Notes: generated by a model from the letters alone, not told the origin. 64,000 nucleotides of DNA from Oceanococcus sp. HetDA_MAG_MS8 (GCA_019192445.1 JAHCMK010000008.1:62001-126000), one strand, 5' to 3'. Positions 1 to 10,125 are shown, numbered from the stretch's first letter. Translations and numbers: made by a program.

Positions 1-65
1 CGGGACTCGAACCCGCGACCCCCGGCGTGACAGGCCGGTATTCTAACCATCTGAACTACCGCTCC
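1..65 (-). tRNA. tRNA-Asp (GTC), 3' end cut by window edge
   Basis: Read on the minus strand, the 5' acceptor strand GGAGCGG ends at position 65. It is followed by a normal D arm, an anticodon loop CTGTCAC carrying GTC, and a T arm with GGTTCGAGTCC. The last nucleotides of the 3' acceptor strand lie outside the window. It sits 4 bases downstream of the encoded CCA of tRNA-Val, so the two are very probably one transcript. Confidence 0.95.
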
Positions 66-69
66 GCGG

Positions 70-145
70 TGGTGGGTGCTGACGGGATCGAACCGCCGAC
101 ATTCGCCTTGTAAGGGCGACGCTCTACCAGCTGAGCTAAGCACCC
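70..145 (-). tRNA. tRNA-Val (TAC)
   Basis: A complete 76-nt cloverleaf with encoded CCA. The 5' strand is GGGTGCT and the 3' strand AGCACCC followed by A and CCA. The anticodon loop CTTACAA carries TAC, and the T arm has GGTTCGATCCC. It is the first gene of a Val-Asp pair read leftwards. Confidence 0.96.
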
Positions 146-192
146 AAGCTCAGCCTAGGGAAGCTTTCGTTGCCGCCCTGGTGAAGACGACC

Positions 193-221
193 ATTCTAGA
201 CTACTTTGAAACCACCAACAA
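193..221 (-). promoter_or_regulatory. Candidate sigma70 promoter for tRNA-Val/tRNA-Asp
   Basis: On the minus strand, TTGTTG (216-221) is followed by a 17-nt spacer and TAGAAT (193-198), about 48 nt upstream of tRNA-Val. The -10 matches consensus at 5 of 6 positions and the -35 at only 3, so the call rests on the spacing, the -10 and the position. Confidence 0.45.
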
Positions 222-282
222 GTATTTTTAACAATTTATTTGCTGGTGAGTTGCCTAACGAAACGCCTCCCTGGCAAGCCCC

Positions 283-555
283 TTAGTTTACTGCGTCTTT
301 CAGCGCTTTGCCAGCTTTGAAAGCCGGCGTCTTGCCCGCAGCAATCTTGATGATTTCACCGGACTTGGGATTGCGGCCTTCACGGGCTGCACGTTCACGC
401 ACCATAAAGGTACCAAACCCAATCAGCGAAACCTTGTCGTCCTTAGCCAGAGCCTCGGAAATGCTATCGACGACCGCGTCAACGGCACGCGCAGCATCTG
501 CTTTGCTCAGCCCGGCGCGCTCGGCGACATCTTCGATCAGTTCCGTCTTATTCAT
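283..555 (-). CDS. hupB: DNA-binding protein HU-beta
   Basis: A 90-residue histone-like nucleoid protein of normal family length. The start [12 protein letters not shown] is the classic HU N-terminus (dimerisation helices). The body carries GFGTF near residue 46 and the beta-arm signature RNPKSGE near residue 61, with the arm proline present. HU dimers bend and compact DNA without sequence specificity. It lies downstream of lon in the same direction across a 155-base gap, the arrangement known from Pseudomonas and enterics. The gap means it may have its own promoter, but I found no convincing one. Confidence 0.97.
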   Translation of the reverse strand: MNKTELIEDVAERAGLSKADAARAVDAVVDSISEALAKDDKVSLIGFGTFMVRERAAREGRNPKSGEIIKIAAGKTPAFKAGKALKDAVN

Positions 556-710
556 AAAAGTTGTATCCCCTCAAAGCGAGATGGTGTAGTTCTTCAATAT
601 CGTCAACGAATGGGGATCGGCCAAACTGTCCGATCGACCTCCCCTGCGTTACAGACTGCAACGACCCCCGTACTTTGCAGCAAATGTCGCCTGCGGTCCA
701 GTCTTTTCCT

Positions 711-3095
711 TTAATGCGCGCGGGTTTCGGCCGGTTGTGCCTCCGCTCCACCATCCGTTGGTGGTGCCATAGGCTGCAATTCATCCGCCAAAGCCACTTT
801 GAGCACATCTTCAATCCAACGCACTGGCTGGATACTGAGCTGGTCCTTGATGTTGTCAGGAATATCGCTGAGATCCTTTTCGTTCTCGATCGGGATGAGC
901 ACAGTCGTGATACCACCGCGGCTAGCCGCCAGAAGCTTCTCTTTGAGGCCACCGATGGGCAGCACCTCGCCACGCAAGGTGATTTCACCTGTCATGGCCA
1001 CGTCCTTGCGAACCGGCACGCCCGTTAGTGCTGAGACCAGAGCCGTACACATAGCAATCCCGGCACTGGGACCATCTTTAGGAGTGGCCCCCTCGGGCAC
1101 GTGCACGTGAATATCTGCTTTATCAAAGCGCTTCGGGTCGATGCCACAGTGCGCGGCTCGAGACCGCACCACCGTTGACGCCGCCTGAATTGACTCTTGC
1201 ATCACGTCACCAAGACGGCCGGTGTAGGTCAGCTTGCCTTTACCATCGAGAACTGCCGCCTCGATTCGCAAAAGCTCACCGCCGACTTCCGTCCAGGCGA
1301 GTCCCGTGACCTGCCCTACCTTATCTTCTTCGTCCGCACGCCCGAAGCGGTACTGCGGAACGCCGAGCAGCTCTTCGACCATGGCAGCGTCCACCTTGAT
1401 CGTTTTCAGTTCACTGGACTCCAGTATGGATTTCACCGCTTTGCGGCATACCTTGCTCAGCTGTCGCTCCAGATCACGAACACCAGCCTCCCGGGTGTAG
1501 CGACGAATAATCTCCAACAAGGCCTCATCCGACACATCCAGCTCAGACTTGCGTAGGCCATTGAACTCCATTTGCTTAGGCAACAAATAGCGCTTCGCGA
1601 TGGCTGTCTTTTCGTCCTCGGTATAACCCGCCAAACGAATGACTTCCATCCTGTCTAACAGTGGCGCCGGAATGTTGAGCGTATTGGCCGTGGCAACGAA
1701 CATGATGTCCGACAGGTCTAGGTCGACTTCTAGATAGTGGTCGTTGAAGGTGTGGTTTTGTTCCGGATCGAGCACTTCCAACATCGCAGAAGCCGGGTCA
1801 CCCCGAAAGTCCGAAGCCATCTTGTCGATCTCGTCCAGCAAAAACAGCGGGTTCTTTACGCCGACCTTACTGAGGTTCTGGACGATCTTGCCGGGCAATG
1901 AACCAATATAAGTTCGTCGGTGACCGCGAATCTCCGCCTCATCCCGCACACCGCCCAGACTCATACGGGTGAATTTTCGGTTCAGCGAGTGCGCAATGGA
2001 GCGCCCCAAAGAGGTTTTGCCCACACCCGGTGGCCCTACCAGGCACAGGATAGGACCGCGCATCTTCTTCACCCGCTTTTGCACGGCCAAATACTCGATG
2101 ATGCGCTCTTTCACCTTCTCCAAACCATAGTGGTCGGCGTCCAGACGAGCCTGGGCGATCTCCAAATCGATTTTGCTGCGGGTGCGTTTCTTCCAAGGCA
2201 CCTGCAGCATCCAGTCCAGATAGTTGCGCACAACTGTGGCTTCGGCGGACATGGGCGCCATCATCCGCAGCTTATTGAGCTCGGTCGTTGCTTTGTCTTT
2301 GGCGGCCTTAGGCATCCCAGCAGATTCGATTTTTTGCGTGAGCTCGTCGAGCTCGTTCGAGCCCTCTTCGCTCTCACCCAGCTCTTTCTGGATGGCCTTC
2401 ATCTGCTCATTCAGGTAGTACTCGCGTTGACTGCGCTCCATCTGCGACTTCACGCGGCCACGAATCCGCTTCTCCACCTGCATTACATCGATCTCGCCCT
2501 CAACCAAGCCCAGGACCAGCTCGCAGCGCGTGGCGACATCCAGGGTTTCCAACACCCGCTGGCGATCGTCCAGGCGCAAGTTCAAATGCGCCGCAACGGT
2601 ATCTGCTAAGCGGCCCTGGTCATCAATACTGTTCAGCGAGGGCAAAAGCTCCGCCGGGACTTTGCTATTGAGTTTGGAATAGTTTTCAAACTGGGCCAGG
2701 AGCGTTCGCACAATGGCATCTAGCTCAGCCTCCCCATGCTTAACCTCTTCCTCGATGGGCGTGCAGCCTGCCCAGAGCATGTCGTCATCGACACTCCAGT
2801 CTTCGACCTCGGCACGCTCGCCCCCCTCAACAAGCACCTTCAGCGTGCCGTCGGGAAGCTTCAGCAGCTGCAAGATGTTCGCGAGGGTACCCACGGTGTA
2901 GAGATCATCGACACCCGGGTCGTCTACGTCGGCCGCTCGCTGCGCCACCAACAGGATCTTGCGATCGCTTTGCATGGCTTCGCGGAGGGCATTCACTGAT
3001 TTCTCCCGGCCTACAAAAAGCGGCATCGCCATGTGTGGGAACACCACGACATCGCGTAAGGGGAGTACGGGAACCATTACTTCTTTGGAACTCAT
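711..3095 (-). CDS. lon: ATP-dependent protease Lon
   Basis: A 794-residue cytosolic AAA+ serine protease that degrades misfolded and short-lived regulatory proteins. The N-terminal substrate-binding domain (about 1-200) begins with [14 protein letters not shown] helical region follows, then the AAA+ module with Walker A GPPGVGKT (Lys360), and a C-terminal protease domain with PKDGPSAG, whose Ser677 is the catalytic serine. The partner lysine lies in [10 protein letters not shown]. Length matches LonA enzymes. The tail after about residue 775 is low-complexity and Ala/Pro/Glu rich. It sits downstream of clpX, separated by a gap with a possible weak terminator. Confidence 0.97.
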   Translation of the reverse strand: MSSKEVMVPVLPLRDVVVFPHMAMPLFVGREKSVNALREAMQSDRKILLVAQRAADVDDPGVDDLYTVGTLANILQLLKLPDGTLKVLVEGGERAEVEDWSVDDDMLWAGCTPIEEEVKHGEAELDAIVRTLLAQFENYSKLNSKVPAELLPSLNSIDDQGRLADTVAAHLNLRLDDRQRVLETLDVATRCELVLGLVEGEIDVMQVEKRIRGRVKSQMERSQREYYLNEQMKAIQKELGESEEGSNELDELTQKIESAGMPKAAKDKATTELNKLRMMAPMSAEATVVRNYLDWMLQVPWKKRTRSKIDLEIAQARLDADHYGLEKVKERIIEYLAVQKRVKKMRGPILCLVGPPGVGKTSLGRSIAHSLNRKFTRMSLGGVRDEAEIRGHRRTYIGSLPGKIVQNLSKVGVKNPLFLLDEIDKMASDFRGDPASAMLEVLDPEQNHTFNDHYLEVDLDLSDIMFVATANTLNIPAPLLDRMEVIRLAGYTEDEKTAIAKRYLLPKQMEFNGLRKSELDVSDEALLEIIRRYTREAGVRDLERQLSKVCRKAVKSILESSELKTIKVDAAMVEELLGVPQYRFGRADEEDKVGQVTGLAWTEVGGELLRIEAAVLDGKGKLTYTGRLGDVMQESIQAASTVVRSRAAHCGIDPKRFDKADIHVHVPEGATPKDGPSAGIAMCTALVSALTGVPVRKDVAMTGEITLRGEVLPIGGLKEKLLAASRGGITTVLIPIENEKDLSDIPDNIKDQLSIQPVRWIEDVLKVALADELQPMAPPTDGGAEAQPAETRAH

Positions 3096-3140
3096 GGCGT
3101 TACCAGGCTAGAGGCCGGCCACGCCGACCCGCAAAATGAA

Positions 3141-3157
3141 GCCCCTTCAATCGGGGC
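3141..3157 (-). terminator. Possible weak terminator between clpX and lon
   Basis: A short stem GCCCC/GGGGC with a 7-nt loop is followed on the minus strand by TTCATTTT. The stem is only 5 bp and the T tract is interrupted, so it would at most attenuate read-through from clpX into lon. Confidence 0.3.
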
Positions 3158-3215
3158 AGCCTGGAGATAATCAACCCCCAGGCGCGCATAGCATTGGCGC
3201 CTGTTGCGCCATTCT

Positions 3216-4502
3216 TCAGCCCGCTTTCTTCGCCTCGACGGGCTTTTTGGACTCGGCTTGCCCGTACACGAGGTAGGGCTTGGACTGGCCAAGGACAACA
3301 GACTCGTCCACGACCACTTTCTCGACGTTCTCCAGGGAGGGGATGTCGTACATCACGTCAAGCAAAATACCTTCGAGGATCGTGCGCAGGCCACGCGCGC
3401 CGGTTTTGCGCTCCATCGCTTTGCGCGCCACCGCCTGGAGGGCCTCATCGCGAAACTCCAAGCTGCATTCTTCCATCTCGAAGAGCTTGCGGTACTGTTT
3501 GGTCAGCGCGTTCTTCGGCTCGGTCAAAATGTTGACCAAAGCTTCCTCATCCAGCTCATCTAAGGTGGCGACAACGGGCAGACGGCCGACGAATTCGGGA
3601 ATGAGCCCAAAGCGGACCAAGTCATCAGGCTCAACACGAGCCAGCAGCTCACCAATTTTCTTGCCATCGTCGGGATTGGAGACCTCCGCCTGGAAGCCAA
3701 TGCCACCCTTGCGCGAGCGTTGCGCAATGATGCGATCCAAACCGGCGAAGGCTCCGCCGCAGATGAATAGAATGCCACCCGTATCGACTTGCAAAAACTC
3801 CTGTTGGGGATGCTTACGCCCGCCCTGCGGAGGCACGGAAGCGGTCGTCCCCTCAACAAGCTTCAATAAGGCCTGCTGAACTCCCTCACCGGACACATCA
3901 CGCGTGATGGAGGGGTTTTCACTCTTGCGCGAAATCTTGTCGATTTCGTCGATGTAGACGATGCCACGCTGCGCTTTGTCGACGTCGTAATCACATTTCT
4001 GCAGCAGCTTCTGGATGATGTTCTCGACATCTTCGCCCACGTAACCGGCTTCGGTGAGCGTGGTTGCGTCGGCAATGGCGAAGGGGACATCCAGAAGACG
4101 CGCCAGGGTTTCGGCGAGCAGCGTTTTGCCAGATCCAGTTGGACCGATCAGCAAGATATTGCTTTTGGCCAGTTCGACATCGGCGTTTTGTTCCGCCGCA
4201 TTATTTTCCAGGCGCTTGTAGTGGTTATAAACCGCAACCGCCAGGGCTTTCTTCGCCGCCTCTTGGCCGATGACATACTCATCGAGAACCGCGCGGATCT
4301 CGCGGGGCTTTGGCAGGCCTGCTCGCTCCGGTCGACTTTGCAGCTCCTCGCGGATGATGTCGTTACACAGCTCCACGCACTCGTCGCAAATATACACCGA
4401 AGGCCCGGCAATCAGTTTCCGGACTTCGTGCTCACTTTTGCCACAAAAGGAACAGTAAAGAGTACGGCCTTGGCCGCCGCTGCCGCGCTTGTCTTCGCTC
4501 AT
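3216..4502 (-). CDS. clpX: ATP-dependent Clp protease ATP-binding subunit ClpX
   Basis: A 428-residue AAA+ unfoldase that recognises tagged substrates and feeds them to ClpP. The N-terminal zinc-binding domain has CSFC and, 18 residues later, CDEC. The AAA+ domain has Walker A GPTGSGKT (Lys126), the Walker B segment IVYIDEIDK, and IGF as the tripeptide ClpP-docking loop (in GGIGFQAEV). The ORF is open for 29 codons upstream, but MSEDKRG at 4502 gives the family length and N-terminus, so I chose that start. It lies just downstream of clpP. Confidence 0.96.
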   Translation of the reverse strand: MSEDKRGSGGQGRTLYCSFCGKSEHEVRKLIAGPSVYICDECVELCNDIIREELQSRPERAGLPKPREIRAVLDEYVIGQEAAKKALAVAVYNHYKRLENNAAEQNADVELAKSNILLIGPTGSGKTLLAETLARLLDVPFAIADATTLTEAGYVGEDVENIIQKLLQKCDYDVDKAQRGIVYIDEIDKISRKSENPSITRDVSGEGVQQALLKLVEGTTASVPPQGGRKHPQQEFLQVDTGGILFICGGAFAGLDRIIAQRSRKGGIGFQAEVSNPDDGKKIGELLARVEPDDLVRFGLIPEFVGRLPVVATLDELDEEALVNILTEPKNALTKQYRKLFEMEECSLEFRDEALQAVARKAMERKTGARGLRTILEGILLDVMYDIPSLENVEKVVVDESVVLGQSKPYLVYGQAESKKPVEAKKAG

Positions 4503-4530
4503 TGATCGTCGGAGGACAGTAGGTCCTGAT

Positions 4531-4539
4531 GTTATAGCA
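4531..4539 (-). promoter_or_regulatory. Candidate extended -10 promoter for clpX
   Basis: The minus strand reads TGCTATAAC, an extended -10 (TGN plus TATAAC), about 28 nt upstream of the clpX ATG. No good -35 is visible at the expected distance, which is tolerated for extended -10 promoters. Confidence 0.35.
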
Positions 4540-4575
4540 CCAATCGTGACGACAGGGTTGTACCTGCGCCTAATG

Positions 4576-4607
4576 GGGGACGCTGGCAATATCTATGCCA
4601 GCGCCCC
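4576..4607. repeat. Long hairpin between clpP and clpX
   Basis: Arms of 4 and 8 bp (4576-4579 with 4604-4607, and 4581-4588 with 4596-4603), with one bulged A, close a 7-base loop. It begins 9 bases after the clpP stop. No T tract follows on either strand, so it is more likely an mRNA-stabilising or processing structure that separates clpP from clpX than a terminator. Confidence 0.5.
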
Positions 4608-4616
4608 ACAAGCGAA

Positions 4617-5213
4617 TTACTCGGCAGCGCCTTCGCGCTCAGATACGACTTTGTCGATCAGGCCGTACTCGCTGGCCGCTTCAGCGCTCATGAAGAAGTC
4701 GCGCTCGGAGTCCTTGGCCACTTCGTCCACCGGCTTGCCGCTGTGGTGCGAGAGGATTTGGTTGAGACGCTCGCGCATGAAAAGAATCTCACGCGCATGA
4801 ATCTCGATATCGCTTGCCTGCCCCTGAAAGCCGCCAAGGGGCTGGTGAATCATTACCCGCGCATGCGGTAAGGCGTAACGTTTGTTCGCCGCTCCTGCGG
4901 CAAGCAGCACGGCGCCCATACTGGCCGCCTGCCCAATGCACATGGTGCTCACATCCGGCTTGATGAATTGCATGGTGTCGTAGATCGACAGCCCAGACGT
5001 AATCACGCCACCCGGAGAGTTGATATACAGGTGAATGTCCTTATCGGGGTTATCCGACTCCAAGAACAACAACTGTGCGACGATCACATTGGCCATGTGG
5101 TCATCGATGGGCCCCACGCAAAACACCACACGTTCCTTGAGCAAACGGGAGTAAATATCGAAAACACGCTCGCCGCGTGCACTTTGCTCCAGAACGTAGG
5201 GGACGTAATTCAT
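4617..5213 (-). CDS. clpP: ATP-dependent Clp protease proteolytic subunit ClpP
   Basis: A 198-residue serine peptidase that forms the double heptameric ring capped by ClpX. The catalytic triad is visible: Ser98 in GQAASMG, His123 in MIHQPLG, Asp172 in SERDFF. Near the N-terminus, [16 protein letters not shown] matches the usual processed leader region. The start lies 4 bases after the tig stop, so the two are translated from one message. Confidence 0.97.
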   Translation of the reverse strand: MNYVPYVLEQSARGERVFDIYSRLLKERVVFCVGPIDDHMANVIVAQLLFLESDNPDKDIHLYINSPGGVITSGLSIYDTMQFIKPDVSTMCIGQAASMGAVLLAAGAANKRYALPHARVMIHQPLGGFQGQASDIEIHAREILFMRERLNQILSHHSGKPVDEVAKDSERDFFMSAEAASEYGLIDKVVSEREGAAE

Positions 5214-5217
5214 AGAT

Positions 5218-6534
5218 TTATCCGCGAACCTTTTGTGTCAGTTCCTCGAAGCTTAACGAAACTTCGGTGGTCTTTGCTTTTTCCGCCAACATATCAACGA
5301 TCTGGTCTTCGAGGACCACCGCCCGCAGGCCTTGCATGAACTGTTGGTTGCCGCGGTAGTAGCTGAGAGCCGCATCAGAATCTTCGTAGTCGCCTGCCAT
5401 TTGCTGCAGGCGTTCTTCGACTTTGTCGTCACTTACGCTCAGCTTTTCTTGCTTGATAATTTCACTGAGCAGCAAACCCAGCGCTGCGCGCTGCTTCGCC
5501 TGGGGCTCCAGCGCGGCGTCAGGAATCATTTGCTCCAGCTGCTCTTCGCTCAGGCCACGCCCGGACATGTTCATGTTGCGCGCCGTTTCCTGGCGCAGGC
5601 GACCCGTTTCTTCCGTGACCAATGCACCTGGCACATCGATGGGGTTGGCTTTGAGTACGCCTTCCAGAATCTGCGACTTGCGCCATTGCGCCTGCAACTT
5701 ATCCCGCTCTTGGGTGAGATTGTCACGGATGCGTGACTTGAGCTCATCCAAGCCTCCCTCCTCGACGCCCAAGCTCTTTACGAACTCCTCGTCCAGTTCA
5801 GGCTTTTCCGGCGACTCTACTTTCTTCAGGTTGACCGCAAAACTCGCCGCTTTGCCCTTGAGATCGTCGTTGTGGTAATCCGCGGGGAAGGTCACGGGCA
5901 CATCGCGTTGCTCGCCAGCGCGCATACCCACAATGCCGTCTTCCAGCTCCTTGAGGAAACGGCCGGCTCCGAGCACGATGGTGGTGTCCTCACCAGCCCC
6001 ACCCGCGAACTCCTCGCCATCGATGGTGCCTTTGAAGTCCAAAGTCACGCGATCGCCATCCTGTGCAGCTTCTGTCGACTCCGGCCAGGTCTGCCGCTGC
6101 TCCAGAAGCCCCTCGATGACACGATCTACATCCGCATCGCCAACCTCTACGGAAGCAGTTTCCAGCGCCAAGCCGTCCAGCCCGGTCAGCGTGATGTCCG
6201 GGAACACATCGAAAGTGGCTGTGTAAACGATTTCCTCACCCTCGAGGGAATCGAAGCTGATCTCGGGCTGGCCCGCAGGCTGCAAGTCGATTTGCTTAAG
6301 AGCTTCGGGGTACGTTTTTTGAAGCACTTGGCTCAGCGCGTCTTGACGCGCCTGACCGCCATACTGCTGCTCGACGATTCGCACTGGCACTTTGCCTTTG
6401 CGGAAGCCCTTCATGGAGACAGTTCGCGATAACTGGCGAACAGACTGCTGATAAGCCTGCTGAAAGTCATCCGAGGGAACGGCAACGCGCATCTTGCGCG
6501 ACAGGCCTTCAAGAGCTTCTACGCTAACTTGCAT
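5218..6534 (-). CDS. tig: Trigger factor, ribosome-associated chaperone and prolyl isomerase
   Basis: A 438-residue chaperone that binds the ribosomal exit tunnel. The N-terminal ribosome-binding domain (about 1-110) contains the signature GFRKGKVP near residue 44. An FKBP-type PPIase domain follows at about 150-245, and the C-terminal helical substrate-binding domain covers the rest. Only 37 bases separate its ATG from tRNA-Leu, leaving little room for a promoter, so it is probably expressed partly from the tRNA operon upstream. Confidence 0.97.
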   Translation of the reverse strand: MQVSVEALEGLSRKMRVAVPSDDFQQAYQQSVRQLSRTVSMKGFRKGKVPVRIVEQQYGGQARQDALSQVLQKTYPEALKQIDLQPAGQPEISFDSLEGEEIVYTATFDVFPDITLTGLDGLALETASVEVGDADVDRVIEGLLEQRQTWPESTEAAQDGDRVTLDFKGTIDGEEFAGGAGEDTTIVLGAGRFLKELEDGIVGMRAGEQRDVPVTFPADYHNDDLKGKAASFAVNLKKVESPEKPELDEEFVKSLGVEEGGLDELKSRIRDNLTQERDKLQAQWRKSQILEGVLKANPIDVPGALVTEETGRLRQETARNMNMSGRGLSEEQLEQMIPDAALEPQAKQRAALGLLLSEIIKQEKLSVSDDKVEERLQQMAGDYEDSDAALSYYRGNQQFMQGLRAVVLEDQIVDMLAEKAKTTEVSLSFEELTQKVRG

Positions 6535-6571
6535 ATTTGATGTGCTGATTTGTGTGCTAATAAATACGGGC

Positions 6572-6657
<86 letters not shown>

Positions 6658-6668
6658 ATGCCGTAACC

Positions 6669-6743
<75 letters not shown>

Positions 6744-6783
6744 AAAAAAGCGTCGGCCTTCCAATGGCGGGAAGGCCGACGCT
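6744..6783 (-). terminator. Rho-independent terminator between tRNA-His and tRNA-Lys
   Basis: A perfect 14-bp GC-rich stem (6770-6783 with 6749-6762) and a 7-nt loop are followed on the minus strand by TTTTTT ending at 6744. This is the textbook form of an intrinsic terminator for the tRNA-His transcript, yet tRNA-Lys starts at the next base. Confidence 0.85.
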
Positions 6784-6792
6784 TGCTATTTG

Positions 6793-6870
6793 TGGGGTGG
6801 ACGATGGGATTCGAACCCACGACCACCGGAATCACAATCCGGGACTCTAACCAACTGAGCTACGCCCACC
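6793..6870 (-). tRNA. tRNA-His (GTG)
   Basis: 78 nt with encoded CCA. The 5' end GGTGGGCG includes the extra G-1 typical of tRNA-His, paired with C73. The anticodon loop TTGTGAT carries GTG. It is first in a His-Lys-Leu-tig series on the minus strand. Confidence 0.95.
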
Positions 6871-6903
6871 ACAATGTTCGTCACCTCAGCGACGAAGCCG
6901 GTA

Positions 6904-6932
6904 ATGATAGCGTCGTTTTTGAATGTGGGCAA
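6904..6932 (-). promoter_or_regulatory. Sigma70 promoter for tRNA-His
   Basis: On the minus strand, TTGCCC (6927-6932), a 17-nt spacer and TATCAT (6904-6909) lie about 34 nt upstream of tRNA-His. The -10 matches consensus at 5 of 6 positions, the -35 at 4 of 6, and spacing is optimal. Confidence 0.6.
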
Positions 6933-6999
6933 AGTCTTTTGTGATTTGCTCTCTCAGGCCGCAGCGCTGAGCGGCAAGCGACTTCCGTAAGAGTGAACA

Positions 7000-7017
7000 A
7001 ACCTACCCCAGTAGGTT
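7000..7017. terminator. Weak hairpin downstream of the acetyltransferase gene
   Basis: A 7-bp stem AACCTAC/GTAGGTT with a 4-base loop lies about 35 bases past the elaA stop on the minus strand. The following bases are TGTTC, not a clean T tract, so termination here is uncertain. Confidence 0.3.
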
Positions 7018-7051
7018 CATCCAACCTGCATCGTTTAGCGCAGTAGGCGGC

Positions 7052-7579
7052 TTAGCGCGTTTCGCTCTCAGTAGCCGGGCTCAACAGCATGTATTGGTGC
7101 AGGATGCCGTCTTCCAAGAATGCCTTGGCTGTTGGAACAAAACCCAAACGGGAGTAGAAGTCCAGCAGGCGCACCTGCGCCCCGATTTGCACGCTCACTG
7201 CGCCACAATGCGCGTAAAGCTGCTGCAGGGTGTAGTGCATCAGCGGTCGACCGAGTCCGCGGCCGCGCGCGCTTGGCGCAGTGACCACCCGGCCAATGGA
7301 CGCCATACCTGGACTCCGGGCGGAGCTCGGCGCTGCCGCCTGTGATGGCTGCGAGTCGGGCCCAAAAAACCGCGCATAAGCCAGCAACTGCCCATCGTCA
7401 GCTGTCCCCAAAACATGCCACGCCTGGGCATCTTGCCCATCCGGGTCGGTAAAAGCACAGCGCTGCTCAGTGACGAAAACGCGCGCCCGTAGGGCCAACA
7501 TTTCATACAGCTCTGCAGTGCTAAGCTCGGCAAAGGTCAGGCACCGCCAGTTCACGCAACTTGGGTCAATTCCGGCCAC
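7052..7579 (-). CDS. elaA: GNAT acetyltransferase, ElaA family
   Basis: A 175-residue single GNAT domain. The N-terminal signature of the ElaA group is clear: LYEMLALRARVFVTEQRCAF followed by DPDGQD. The acetyl-CoA pyrophosphate loop follows as [17 protein letters not shown] near residues 95-111. The substrate of ElaA proteins is not established. The gene overlaps the 3' end of astB by 28 bases and is therefore translationally coupled to it, which suggests a linked role in amino-acid or polyamine metabolism, though this is only an inference. The Ala/Pro/Ser-rich insert near residues 75-92 is longer than usual. Confidence 0.85.
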   Translation of the reverse strand: MAGIDPSCVNWRCLTFAELSTAELYEMLALRARVFVTEQRCAFTDPDGQDAQAWHVLGTADDGQLLAYARFFGPDSQPSQAAAPSSARSPGMASIGRVVTAPSARGRGLGRPLMHYTLQQLYAHCGAVSVQIGAQVRLLDFYSRLGFVPTAKAFLEDGILHQYMLLSPATESETR

Positions 7580-8868
7580 GCCATGATCTCCGCTAAGGCT
7601 TGATGCGCCGTTTCCAGTTCATCTGCAAATGTCACATCTAGCAGATCTCTAGGTTCGAGCCGGTCCCGATAATGGGCGCGCACCCAGCCCTCTAGGGCAT
7701 CCAGCTGCTGTGGACTACATCGTGAGGGCTCACGCACGCTGAGCCAATCCGACTCTGCGAGGGGGACGCGGAGGCGCAAGCAGGCCGGCCCGCCACCATT
7801 GCGCATACTCTGCGATAGATCCAGCGTGCTCCATGCCTCTAATACGCCCTGCTCCACAAGACGGTTCAGCCATGCCATAACGCCTGGGTGCTCCTGAATA
7901 TTAGCCGGCCCCAGCAGATGAATGCCGCCATCCGGCGTATCCAGCAGCTGGCTATTGAACACATAGCTGCGCACGGCGGCATCCAAGCCAAAGTCTTCAG
8001 CCGAGGCCCAGCACAACAGCAACTCTTCGGACTGCGCTCGCTGCAGCGCCAGCTGCAACTCAGAGCACACCCGTTCGGCGTCGGAAAATGCGCTGGCGTG
8101 GGCCAGTAATACACGGCGATGCCCAACGCAGATTACGTCATTGTGGAAAACCCCAGCATCGATGGCCTGCACGGACTGCTCGGCGAGCACCACATGCTCT
8201 GGCGTCAGAGTATGCCGACGTGCAATCGCCTGTGAGGCTGCCTGTGTTTGTCTGGCTCTGAATCTCTGCCCATGGGCCCCGTAGACGAAAAAATGCACTC
8301 CTGGACAATCCCAGCGCGAGCCAAGCCGAGTATGGTTGGCCGCCCCTTCGTCACCTAATTCCTGTACCGCCGGGAGCGGCTCATGGATAGTAAAGCGCTG
8401 CTTGTCCGCGAAGATGCCGCGAAGGTGGTGCGTGGTATGCCGCGCTTCGAGTGCGCGATGCGCCTGACTGACCAAGTTCGCCACCGATAGGTGGACGCGC
8501 CCATCTTCGGTATCGGCAGCGGGTGCAACAGTCGCAGCGTTTGCGGTCCACATGCTCGCAGCGGAATACGCGGCTTGGAGGAGCTGCGGAGCCTCCCGGC
8601 CAGCTTGCTGCAAAACCTGAGCGCGAGAACCACGAAAGCCCAGTGCGTGTAAGAAGCGCCAGTCCGGCCGTAATGGCGGGGGCAACCAGCCCTGCGCAAG
8701 TCCCATGTTCATCACGGTGCGCATCTTGGCCAAACCTTGGAGCGCCGCAGCTCGCGGATTGGCGAGCTGCCCGGCATTTTCAGCAGCAGCAAGGTTCCCT
8801 TGGGCTAAACCGCCGTAATGATGCGACGGCCCCACCAGCCCATCAAAATTGGCCTCAAACACTGTCAT
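7552..8868 (-). CDS. astB: N-succinylarginine dihydrolase
   Basis: 438 residues, the family length. AstB hydrolyses N2-succinylarginine to succinylornithine, CO2 and ammonia in the arginine succinyltransferase pathway. The N-terminus EANFDGLVGPSHHYGGLA and the block NPRAAALQGLAKM are diagnostic. The catalytic cysteine lies in MRNGGGPACLRL near residue 363 and a catalytic histidine in GVFHNDVICVGH near residue 246. Its usual partners astC, astA, astD and astE are not in this window; it is paired with elaA instead. Confidence 0.93.
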   Translation of the reverse strand: MTVFEANFDGLVGPSHHYGGLAQGNLAAAENAGQLANPRAAALQGLAKMRTVMNMGLAQGWLPPPLRPDWRFLHALGFRGSRAQVLQQAGREAPQLLQAAYSAASMWTANAATVAPAADTEDGRVHLSVANLVSQAHRALEARHTTHHLRGIFADKQRFTIHEPLPAVQELGDEGAANHTRLGSRWDCPGVHFFVYGAHGQRFRARQTQAASQAIARRHTLTPEHVVLAEQSVQAIDAGVFHNDVICVGHRRVLLAHASAFSDAERVCSELQLALQRAQSEELLLCWASAEDFGLDAAVRSYVFNSQLLDTPDGGIHLLGPANIQEHPGVMAWLNRLVEQGVLEAWSTLDLSQSMRNGGGPACLRLRVPLAESDWLSVREPSRCSPQQLDALEGWVRAHYRDRLEPRDLLDVTFADELETAHQALAEIMAWPELTQVA

Positions 8869-9004
8869 GCACTACCTATTTATCTGTCTTGTAAGGCCTG
8901 AGCACAGGCCCAATGAGAGGTTCTCCACACGTCGCGAGCATGGCCATAGCCCAGTGCTGGGCCAACGCCCGTACCGGCCTCGCCAAGACTGCGAAGGCTC
9001 TATC

Positions 9005-10075
9005 CTAATCTGCAGACAGCGCTTGCGACAGCGGAAAGCGCGCCAAACCCTCTGCGCTCAGTGAGCCAAACCATAGATGTCTCGGGCCTTCGACCACGCA
9101 GGTGATGGGAGCAAAAACACCTTGCCCTTGGCCTTGCAAAGAACCTTGGATACGGCCTTGCGCATCCAAGTGCAGCACATGGGCCACCGCTGGCGGATCC
9201 GGCTGCAGAAACCGTGGCAGGCGCCATATCACCCGGCGCCAAAATGGCCGCGGGAGCACCCAATCTAACATCGGGTTGCGCGGGGCATACAGGGCCAGCC
9301 AGTAGCCGCCATCGCTTGCGACCCGAATGTTGTCAGGGAAACCGGGCCAGTTACTGGCCCAAACCTCGTCTTGGCCTGCTTGGGGACCACGCAACCATAG
9401 TCGCCGAGTACGGTAGCGCGAGGTTTCATTAATCAACAAAAAATCTTCGCCAGGGCTTAAGGCTAATCCGTTGGCGAAATACAAACCATCGAGCACCACC
9501 CGGGACACACCATTTGCTGGGTCAAAAGCGACCACCCGCCCATTGGCTGCATGCTCGAAGAAGTCGGCACGCACATGATGGTGGTCAAAGCGAACCGAGG
9601 CATCACTCAAATAAATGGTGCCATTGTCAGCAATCACCAAATCGTCAGCGAACCCCAAAGGAACCCCTGCCACTTCACGGAGCTCTACCGTGAGTTCCCC
9701 GTCTGACCAGCGCAGTAAGCCACGCTCCGCGTCGGCAATCCAAAGTTGTTCCTGAGCGTCTAAGGCCAACCCCAAAGGCCGTCCGCCAGTGTTGCCCAAC
9801 AACACATGAACATCCGTCGCAGGATCTAGCCGCACCAGATCACCATTGGCAAAGCCGGTATACACGCGCCCTTGAGCATCGAGTGCGACAGCTTCGCCGC
9901 CAAAGCCCTGCTCGCGCAGTACACGTTGCGCCCCTTCAAGATGGGTGTTTTGCGCCAGCACCCCGCTCCGCGCAGGCGGCTCCGGAGGCTGCCAGGCCTG
10001 CGGCTGGATCGGCACCGGCCAGAACAACAAATACCCCAACAAAATCAGCAGAAGACCCGTAATGATCAGGCGCAT
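9005..10075 (-). CDS. Membrane-anchored SMP-30/strictosidine-synthase-like protein
   Basis: 356 residues. An N-terminal membrane segment (MRLIITGLLLILLGYLLFW) is followed by a periplasmic six-bladed beta-propeller with repeats such as LGLALDAQEQLWIADAERG and FADDLVIADNGTIYLSDAS. The segment PGFPDNIRVASDGGYWLALY is typical of the strictosidine synthase/APMAP-like branch. Members act on lactones or esters, but the substrate here is unknown. A GTG three codons upstream (10084) is possible. I prefer the ATG at 10075 because GGGGAG at 10086-10091 is then placed 10 nt away. The leader carries a strong terminator (see 10093-10125). Confidence 0.8.
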   Translation of the reverse strand: MRLIITGLLLILLGYLLFWPVPIQPQAWQPPEPPARSGVLAQNTHLEGAQRVLREQGFGGEAVALDAQGRVYTGFANGDLVRLDPATDVHVLLGNTGGRPLGLALDAQEQLWIADAERGLLRWSDGELTVELREVAGVPLGFADDLVIADNGTIYLSDASVRFDHHHVRADFFEHAANGRVVAFDPANGVSRVVLDGLYFANGLALSPGEDFLLINETSRYRTRRLWLRGPQAGQDEVWASNWPGFPDNIRVASDGGYWLALYAPRNPMLDWVLPRPFWRRVIWRLPRFLQPDPPAVAHVLHLDAQGRIQGSLQGQGQGVFAPITCVVEGPRHLWFGSLSAEGLARFPLSQALSAD

Positions 10076-10092
10076 AGCCAACACTCTCCCCC

Positions 10093-10125
10093 AAAAAAAA
10101 GACCGCAGGTGAAGTACCTGCGGTC
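10093..10125 (-). terminator. Rho-independent terminator in the leader of the SMP-30-like gene
   Basis: A perfect 10-bp stem (10116-10125 with 10101-10110) with a 5-nt loop is followed on the minus strand by eight T (10093-10100). The ribosome site of the downstream gene begins directly after the T tract. Confidence 0.85.

Noticed and set aside
1920-2609. 229-codon plus-strand ORF inside lon
   Set aside because: It is antisense to the AAA+ region of lon; long open shadows are expected with this base composition.
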